Positions 7,342 through 11,690 of a DNA stretch of 11,690 nucleotides are shown piece after piece. The stretch covers positions 1-11,690 of the forward strand of contig JAOAFP010000042.1 in the NCBI GenBank assembly GCA_026416215.1, read 5' to 3'. The notes beneath the pieces were generated by a model, which saw nothing but the letters and a program-made list of their open reading frames with translations, searched no databases and was not told the DNA's origin. Both the position numbers and the translations under genes were made by a program. Source of the stretch: Negativicutes bacterium (GTDB lineage Bacteria > Bacillota > Negativicutes > SKW292). Position 1 is the first letter of the stretch, and each line of letters begins with the position of its first letter.

Positions 7342-7626
7342 ATGGGCGACAATCTGCAGGACACCAGGCAATTCAAGCTGCCGGCCGAGGAAAAGCTGTC
7401 GGCGCCGGAGATCCTGGCCCAGGTGTACACGGCCCTGGAGGAGAAGGGCTACAACCCGGTTAATCAGATCGTCGGGTTTTTGTTGTCGGGCGATCCAGCC
7501 TACATTACCAGCCACAGAAATGCCCGGACGATAATCCGGCGGGTGCCGCGGGACGAACTGCTTGAAGAAATCGTGCGGTCATACCTCGACCAATGCGCTA
7601 TAACCGGCTCGGGCCGACCGGCCTGA
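7342..7626 (+). CDS. ireB: IreB family regulatory phosphoprotein (UPF0297/DUF965)
   Basis: A 94-residue cytoplasmic protein. The family core EKGYNPVNQIVGFLLSGDPA (residues 34-53) and ITSHRNARTIIRR are nearly invariant in Bacillota. In Enterococcus faecalis IreB is a small dimer phosphorylated on N-terminal threonines by the PASTA kinase IreK, and it tunes cephalosporin resistance. Here T8 lies in the conserved QDTRQF context, so phosphorylation by a PrkC/IreK-type kinase elsewhere in the genome is likely. GGGGGAGG stands about six bases before ATG 7342. The gene sits at its usual place between alaS and ruvX. Oddity: the last 11 codons overlap the next gene by 34 bases, giving a C-terminal tail (ITGSGRPA) beyond the family core, which normally ends soon after the RSYL segment. 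Confidence 0.95.
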   Translation: MGDNLQDTRQFKLPAEEKLSAPEILAQVYTALEEKGYNPVNQIVGFLLSGDPAYITSHRNARTIIRRVPRDELLEEIVRSYLDQCAITGSGRPA

Positions 7627-8537
7627 CCGTTTCGGAGCTGTGTTTTGGTAGTCTGACCATAGGCCCGCTACAGGTTGGCCTGCCGCTTGAACAGGGAGCT
7701 GGACTTATCCGCCTGGCCCTGGAAAATGGAATAAATTTCATCGATACGGCCGAGCTCTACCGGACCTACCCCTACATCCGCCGGGCACTGTCCGGCTGGA
7801 GCGGTGAGGTGGTGGTGGCCAGCAAGAGTTACGCCTGGCAATACCGGGATATGGCGGACAGCGTCGAGCGGACCCGTCGCGAGCTGGACCGGGACGTAAT
7901 CGAGATTTTTCTTCTGCACGAACAGGAGTCTGCTTCCACCTTGCGCGGACACCGTCCGGCCCTCGACTGCCTTCTGGAGCTCAAGGCCAGGGGAGTGGTG
8001 AAGGCGGTGGGAATTTCCAGCCACTTTGTGGCGGCGGTGCAGGCGGCAGCCGAAATGACCGGGGTGGATGTGATTCACCCGCTGCTCAACCGGTCTGGAA
8101 TCGGCATTGCCGACGGTGGGGCCGGGGAGATGAAACTGGCGGTTGAACGGGCCCTGGCGGCCGGTAAGGGAGTGTACATCATGAAAGCTCTGGCCGGAGG
8201 TCACCTGATTGCCGACGTGCCGGCCGCGATCGGCTGGGTGAGGGAGATCGGGGCGGCGGCAGTGGCGGTGGGTATGCAGTCCGAGGACGAGTTGCTTTTT
8301 AACATAAGTTTGTTCAATGAACAGGAAATCGACCCGGAGCTGGCGAACAGACTGAAGGGCCGGCAGCGCCGGCTGTGGGTGGAAGACCACTGCAGCGGCT
8401 GCGGAAACTGCCTGGCGGTTTGTCGCAACCGGGCCCTCAGCCGGAAGGACGGCAAGGTGACGGTTGAGGCAGACAGATGCGTGTTGTGCGGCTATTGTGC
8501 CTCCACCTGTCCGGATTTCTGCCTGAAGGTGGTGTGA
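7593..8537 (+). CDS. Aldo/keto reductase with C-terminal 2[4Fe-4S] ferredoxin domain
   Basis: A 314-residue fusion. Residues 1-255 are an aldo/keto reductase TIM barrel with the full catalytic tetrad D51, Y56, K78 and H109 in their family contexts (FIDTAELY, VVASKS, FLLHEQ). Residues 260-314 form a bacterial ferredoxin with two clusters: C267, C270, C273, C277 and C296, C299, C302, C306. Such anaerobe-type reductases may use ferredoxin electrons together with or in place of NADPH; the substrate is unknown. The ATG at 7593 gives the standard MRYNRLGPTGL N-terminus. It lacks a good Shine-Dalgarno and lies 34 bases inside ireB, so translation is probably coupled to ireB. The stop overlaps the ruvX start by one base (TGATG). 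It interrupts the usual ireB-ruvX adjacency. Confidence 0.92.
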   Translation: MRYNRLGPTGLTVSELCFGSLTIGPLQVGLPLEQGAGLIRLALENGINFIDTAELYRTYPYIRRALSGWSGEVVVASKSYAWQYRDMADSVERTRRELDRDVIEIFLLHEQESASTLRGHRPALDCLLELKARGVVKAVGISSHFVAAVQAAAEMTGVDVIHPLLNRSGIGIADGGAGEMKLAVERALAAGKGVYIMKALAGGHLIADVPAAIGWVREIGAAAVAVGMQSEDELLFNISLFNEQEIDPELANRLKGRQRRLWVEDHCSGCGNCLAVCRNRALSRKDGKVTVEADRCVLCGYCASTCPDFCLKVV

Positions 8538-8995
8538 TGGCGGCCGGCCGGATACTGGCCCTGGACGTGGGCGAGAAAAACATTGGTCTGGCCCTGAGTG
8601 ATGCTGGCCGGGTGTTCGGGCAGCCATATGGCGTGCTGCACCGACGCGGCTGGCGGCAGGAACAGGCTGAACTAAAGGAAATCGTCGAACGGGAACAAGT
8701 CAGTGAGATTGTGGTCGGACTGGCAGTCAGCCTCGACGGCGGCGAGGGGGAGGCAGCGGCCAGATGCCGGGCTTACGGCGAAAAGATCATGGCTTGCGGT
8801 CTGGTTGAACGGGTGGTTTTCTGGGACGAACGGCTGACCAGCCGGGCGGCCGACCGGCAGCTGGTGGCGGCCGACGTCAGCCGTAAAAAACGCCGGCAGA
8901 TCAACGATAAGATTGCGGCTGCCCTGATTCTTCAGGGCTATCTCGACCGTCAGCGGACGGTCAAAATAACCGATTGCGGGGGGAAACATGATTAG
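8537..8995 (+). CDS. ruvX: Putative pre-16S rRNA nuclease / Holliday junction resolvase RuvX (YqgF)
   Basis: A 152-residue RNase H-fold protein. It opens with ILALDVGEKNIGLALSD (D10), a family signature, and carries the later acidic positions E98 (WDERLTS) and D124 (INDKIAAALILQGYLD). In E. coli YqgF matures the 5' end of 16S rRNA; the family has also been called a Holliday junction resolvase. The segment usually reading GLP-x-N-x-DG is GLAVSLDG here (residues 61-68), a mild departure. The ATG at 8537 is chosen over upstream in-frame codons because AAGGTGG precedes it by four bases, and it matches the family N-terminus. It overlaps the reductase stop by one base and the DUF1292 gene by eight bases, so it is coupled on both sides. 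Confidence 0.95.
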   Translation: MAAGRILALDVGEKNIGLALSDAGRVFGQPYGVLHRRGWRQEQAELKEIVEREQVSEIVVGLAVSLDGGEGEAAARCRAYGEKIMACGLVERVVFWDERLTSRAADRQLVAADVSRKKRRQINDKIAAALILQGYLDRQRTVKITDCGGKHD

Positions 8996-9314
8996 GGACG
9001 AAAAAGACTGGGAAGAGCAGGAAGGGGAGCCGTTGGTTGAACTGACCGACGAAAACGGTGAGGTGTCGTATTTCATCGAAGAAGCGGTGCTGGAGCTGGA
9101 TGGCAAGCGGTTTGCCGTGCTGGCCCCGGTTCACGACGACGAGGACGAAAACTGTGCCTGTTGCGGCGATCAGGACGACGATGACTACGAGCTGATCGCC
9201 AGGATTGACGTCGACGAAAACGGCGAGGATGTGTATGTCGACCCCAGTGACGAGGAGTATCAGGCAGTGTGTCGGATGCTGGAAAGTTACGATTCCGGGG
9301 AAGAGGAAGAATAG
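8988..9314 (+). CDS. yrzB: DUF1292 family protein (YrzB-like)
   Basis: A 108-residue, very acidic protein. The LVELTDENGEVSYFIEEAVLELDGKRFAVLAP region and the ending DPSDEEYQAVCRMLESY fit the DUF1292/YrzB pattern, and the position after ruvX is the usual one in Bacillota. The molecular role is unknown. Between the two conserved halves lies an Asp/Glu-rich loop (residues 50-66) that contains C56, C58 and C59; with C95 these could bind a metal or form a redox pair, but this is only suggested by the residues. GGGGGGA lies a few bases upstream of ATG 8988, and the start is inside ruvX. An 85-base gap follows (9315-9399) in which I see no clear terminator or promoter. Confidence 0.9.
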   Translation: MIRDEKDWEEQEGEPLVELTDENGEVSYFIEEAVLELDGKRFAVLAPVHDDEDENCACCGDQDDDDYELIARIDVDENGEDVYVDPSDEEYQAVCRMLESYDSGEEEE

Positions 9315-9399
9315 ACCAAGCTGAGGCCCGGCGGTTGCCGGTCGTTGTGCAGTTGAAGGCGGCTGCGACGGATGAGGCAGGGGAAGGGGATGTTTAAAT

Positions 9400-9822
9400 A
9401 TGCGCGATTACCAGGCGCTGATGGCCGAACTTGTCACCGAAATCGACGAGGTTGACGTCCAGCATGGCAAAATAGTCCTGTTGCTGGCTCAGCTGGAGCA
9501 GACCGTGAACCGGACGCCGCTGGGGATGAAGCCAGATTTTGTGGCAGTGGCATCGGTGCTGCATGATCTGCGCGAATACATCAGGGAGCACTTTGCCACC
9601 GAGGAAACCCTGATGGCCGGCTGCAACTATCCCGATCTGGAGGCTCACCGCAGCGAACACCGGTTTTTTTCTGACCGGGTAGGGAAGTTCGTCGACCAGT
9701 TCAACCGCGAGGGTTCGGGAGTGGCCGGCGATATTTTGTTTTTCATCAAGGGCTGGATTGGCACCCATATCAAAAATACTGACCAGAAATACGTGCCGTT
9801 TCTTAAAGACAGATACCGGTGA
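9400..9822 (+). CDS. Bacteriohemerythrin
   Basis: A 140-residue single-domain, four-helix O2-binding protein with no signal peptide. All seven di-iron ligands are present: H22, H64, E68, H83, H87, H123 and D128, in the contexts DVQHGK, EHFATEE, HRSEH and HIKNTDQ. The spacing between the ligands from H64 to D128 matches the known Methylococcus capsulatus protein (H58, E62, H77, H81, H117, D122) with a constant six-residue shift, so the site should be functional. In anaerobes and microaerophiles such proteins bind, carry or sense O2. The ATG at 9400 lies ten bases after GGGAAGGGG; an ATG at 9390 is out of frame. It lies 85 bases after the DUF1292 gene and 34 before the phosphopantetheinyl transferase. 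Confidence 0.95.
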   Translation: MRDYQALMAELVTEIDEVDVQHGKIVLLLAQLEQTVNRTPLGMKPDFVAVASVLHDLREYIREHFATEETLMAGCNYPDLEAHRSEHRFFSDRVGKFVDQFNREGSGVAGDILFFIKGWIGTHIKNTDQKYVPFLKDRYR

Positions 9823-9856
9823 CCTTCCGGGAGGATGGGCCGGCCTGCAAGGTCGG

Positions 9857-10582
9857 ATGAAGATGCCAAAGACCGGCGGGCGTTATCCATGGTTGTTCTG
9901 GACCGCTGATTTACCGGCGCTGTCCGACCGGCAGCTGGCAGCGATAACTGATGGATGGCCGGAGCAGTGGCGACGGCGGGTGGCCGCTCTTCGCCGGCCG
10001 GCCGACCGGCTAGCAGTGGTGGCCTCGCGACTGCTGTGGTTGTACGGGTTCCGCCGCTGGCGGCTGGACGCTGCCCGTTGCCGGACTGACGGTTTCGGCA
10101 AGCCGTACCTGCCCGGCGGGGAATATTTTTTCAATATCAGTCACTCCGACGGCTGTGCCGCCGCCGGCTTCGACCGTCAGCCGATCGGGGTTGATATTGA
10201 AGTGGTGACTGAAACCGATTTGTCGGTGGCCGGGCATTATTTCGCGCCGGTCGAGGTGGCCGACCTGCAAGCCCGGCCGGCCGGCGGCCGGCTGGATTAT
10301 TTTTTTTGGCTGTGGACGCTGAAGGAGTCATACATCAAGGCTGACGGGCGGGGGATGAGGATCGATCTGTCCTCGTTCTCCTTTCGCTGCCGGGGACGCC
10401 GGGTGGAGTTTGCTGGCGACGGGGACTGGCAGTTCCAATCACAACTGGTCGGCGGCAAGTACCGGCTGGCCGTCTGCCGGCGGCGGGGACGCCGGCCGGC
10501 GCGGGTGGTGGCTCTCACCTGGCAGGAACTTACCAGGCAACCGACGACAGGGGACAATTGTGATCAGGGCAGTGGTGTTTGA
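9857..10582 (+). CDS. Sfp-type 4'-phosphopantetheinyl transferase
   Basis: A 241-residue enzyme that would move the 4'-phosphopantetheine arm of CoA to a serine of acyl or peptidyl carrier proteins. It has the Sfp/Gsp-type layout: GKPYL (81-85), FNISHS (92-97), the Mg-binding GVDIEVV (D113, E115) and WTLKESYIKADGRG (E157, K161). The two pseudo-repeated halves and length fit the Sfp class, not the ~120-residue AcpS class. The partner carrier protein is not in the window; it could serve fatty acid synthesis, a lysine pathway or a natural-product cluster elsewhere. The frame is open further upstream, but ATG 9857 or ATG 9863 (AAGGT nine bases before it) are the only sensible starts after the hemerythrin stop. 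The 3' end overlaps the next gene by 23 bases. Confidence 0.93.
   Translation: MKMPKTGGRYPWLFWTADLPALSDRQLAAITDGWPEQWRRRVAALRRPADRLAVVASRLLWLYGFRRWRLDAARCRTDGFGKPYLPGGEYFFNISHSDGCAAAGFDRQPIGVDIEVVTETDLSVAGHYFAPVEVADLQARPAGGRLDYFFWLWTLKESYIKADGRGMRIDLSSFSFRCRGRRVEFAGDGDWQFQSQLVGGKYRLAVCRRRGRRPARVVALTWQELTRQPTTGDNCDQGSGV
10549..10554 (+). promoter_or_regulatory. Ribosome binding site deciding the HAD-IIA GTG start
   Basis: AGGGGA lies five bases before GTG 10560, inside the phosphopantetheinyl transferase gene. It places the HAD-IIA start just ahead of motif I, whereas the frame itself stays open far upstream without a sensible start. Confidence 0.7.
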
Positions 10583-11318
10583 TCTTGACGGAACCATATA
10601 TTTTGGCCAGACGGTGGCCGATTACGCCCGGGAGACGGTGTCCGGCCTCGCCACCCGGGGGGTAGCGGTGCGTTTTTGTTCGAACATCACCCGGGCCGGG
10701 CGGGCGACGGTCGGCAAAAAAATGCGCGGTATGGGATTTGACGTGGCCGATGAGCATATTTACACCTCGTCGGAAGCGGTGGTCCGTTACGCTTTGACCG
10801 CCGGCCTGCGGCGGGTTTATGCCGTCGGCGGTGAGGAATTCCGGCAGCTGATTGCAGCGGCCGGGATAACGGTGACCGATGACTGCCGGGAGGCACAGGC
10901 CGCCCTGGTGGCCATGCCGTCCCAGCCCACCTGGCAGCTGATCGAGGATCTGATGGTCGTGGCCGGGCGGAACCGGCCGATCGTGGCCTGCAACCGCGAT
11001 CCGGTCTATCCGGTGGAGGGCGGCCGGCTGAAACCCGGGCTGGGAACTTTCCTGGCGGCGGCCGAGACGGCCTGTGGCCGGCCGGTTGACCGGGTGGTGG
11101 GGAAACCGTCGCCTGATATGCTAGGATATATAGCCGCCGACTGCCGGGTCGGACCGGCGGAAATGCTGATGGTGGGCGACCTGCTGACCAGCGACGTGGC
11201 GGCCGCAAGGGCGTTTGGTTGCCGGTCGGCCTGGGTAAGCCGGGAGCACTCCCACGAACCGGATTATATTATCAGCGATTTGCGGCAGATACTGGCGATC
11301 GTGGAGGGGATGGGATGA
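10560..11318 (+). CDS. HAD-IIA family hydrolase (NagD/p-nitrophenylphosphatase-like)
   Basis: A 252-residue cytoplasmic phosphatase. Motif I is VVFDLDGTIY (D8, D10), motif II is FCSNITRAGR, the motif III lysine is K182 (GKPSPDMLG), and motif IV is MVGDLLTSD (D207, D212). The SNITR element and the GKPSP element are diagnostic of class IIA, whose members dephosphorylate nucleotides, glycerol phosphate and sugar phosphates; the substrate here is not known. The GTG start at 10560 is supported by AGGGGA five bases upstream and by a normal distance to motif I. It overlaps the phosphopantetheinyl transferase by 23 bases and the following gene by four (ATGA), so the three are probably translated together. 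Confidence 0.92.
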   Translation: MIRAVVFDLDGTIYFGQTVADYARETVSGLATRGVAVRFCSNITRAGRATVGKKMRGMGFDVADEHIYTSSEAVVRYALTAGLRRVYAVGGEEFRQLIAAAGITVTDDCREAQAALVAMPSQPTWQLIEDLMVVAGRNRPIVACNRDPVYPVEGGRLKPGLGTFLAAAETACGRPVDRVVGKPSPDMLGYIAADCRVGPAEMLMVGDLLTSDVAAARAFGCRSAWVSREHSHEPDYIISDLRQILAIVEGMG

Positions 11319-11690
11319 AAAAGGCGCTGACAGTTTGTCTGGCAATGATGATGATGGCGGTGTTGCCGGGCGGGACGCTGGCATCATCGGTCTGGCTGGC
11401 TAACGGGGTGACAACCGACACTGGCGGGACACTGGTCGGGTTCAACCGTGACTCCCGTCCCGACGGACAGCAGCTTATGTGGATCAAACCCGACAGCGGG
11501 TTTAGCTATTTTGCTCTGTTTGCCCCCGACCTGTTCGACAACCGGCAGCCGGTGATCGGGGTTAATCAGGCCGGGCTGCTGGTCGCCAGCCTGCCGGTGA
11601 TCACTATCCCGGTAGTCTACCGGCAGGATATGACGTACAACCACAACCTGATCCGCCAAATTCTCAGGCAGTGCGGAACGGTGGATGACC
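11315..11690 (+). CDS. Secreted Ntn-type amidohydrolase/acyltransferase-like protein (3' end outside window)
   Basis: The visible 125 residues begin with a signal peptide: MKKAL, a hydrophobic core with four Met in a row, then GGTLA with likely cleavage after A23. The mature start SSVWLANG, followed by GGTLVGFNRD (38-46) and a VNQAGLLVAS segment (83-92), resembles the N-terminal half of linear amide hydrolases and C45-like acyltransferases of the Ntn fold. In those proteins the mature N-terminal residue is the nucleophile and the GRN-x-D element helps catalysis. Here the expected Cys is Ser (S24), and the Arg of the GRN element is F43. GGAGGGG lies upstream of ATG 11315, which overlaps the HAD-IIA stop (ATGA). 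The family call is moderately sure; the substrate is unknown and the C-terminal catalytic residues are not in the window. Confidence 0.6.
   Translation, partial: MKKALTVCLAMMMMAVLPGGTLASSVWLANGVTTDTGGTLVGFNRDSRPDGQQLMWIKPDSGFSYFALFAPDLFDNRQPVIGVNQAGLLVASLPVITIPVVYRQDMTYNHNLIRQILRQCGTVDD

Noticed and set aside
7668..8627. 319-codon minus-strand frame opposite the aldo/keto reductase
   Set aside because: The plus strand has a complete catalytic tetrad and two ferredoxin clusters; the antisense frame has no motif.
9315..9399. Possible terminator or promoter between the DUF1292 and hemerythrin genes
   Set aside because: A small CCGGC/GCCGG hairpin is present near 9330 but has a short stem and no T tract, and no pair of -35 and -10 boxes with proper spacing was found.
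1..11690. CRISPR array, tRNA, rRNA, insertion sequence, toxin-antitoxin or defence genes
   Set aside because: I saw no regularly spaced repeats, no tRNA- or rRNA-like conserved stretches, no transposase or integrase motif, and no small gene pair outside the identified genes.

Overview
The window looks like chromosomal DNA from a GC-rich, probably strictly anaerobic member of the Bacillota. The best evidence is the order alaS - ireB (UPF0297) - ruvX - DUF1292, a cluster typical of that phylum. Several Fe-S or flavin proteins (a ferredoxin-nitroreductase, an iron-sulfur flavoprotein, an aldo/keto reductase with a ferredoxin tail) and a bacteriohemerythrin fit an anaerobe that meets oxygen. The AlaS N-terminus resembles Negativicutes or Peptococcaceae-type proteins, but I cannot place the organism more closely without a search.

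Layout. (1) Positions 1-477 hold the 3' end of a probable GH38 alpha-mannosidase, closed by a perfect 17-bp hairpin. (2) 607-1461 is a Cof-type HAD phosphatase. It converges on a minus-strand cluster, and the two share an A-stem-T bidirectional terminator at 1500-1546. (3) The minus-strand cluster reads from 4393 to 1563: ArsB/NhaD-type transporter, iron-sulfur flavoprotein, ferredoxin-nitroreductase. A promoter with a perfect TTGACA box is seen at 4442-4470. (4) A strong extended -10 promoter at 4631-4659 drives the plus strand: alaS, ireB, aldo/keto reductase-ferredoxin, ruvX and a DUF1292 gene, with overlapping or near-touching ends. After an 85-bp gap the same direction continues with bacteriohemerythrin, an Sfp-type phosphopantetheinyl transferase, a HAD-IIA phosphatase and the 5' part of a secreted Ntn-type amidohydrolase. 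The last three genes are overlapped or tightly spaced.

How the genes may work together. The alaS group is a housekeeping operon (tRNA charging, IreB-linked Ser/Thr kinase signalling, RuvX nuclease) into which a redox enzyme has been placed with translational coupling. The minus-strand cluster has the form of a transport plus flavin/Fe-S reduction module of unknown substrate. I found no CRISPR array, tRNA, rRNA, insertion sequence or phage gene. Nothing here is clearly a new defence or mobile system. The most interesting points are the ireB-coupled Fe-S aldo/keto reductase, the minus-strand redox-transport cluster, and a secreted hydrolase whose N-terminal nucleophile appears to be Ser instead of Cys.
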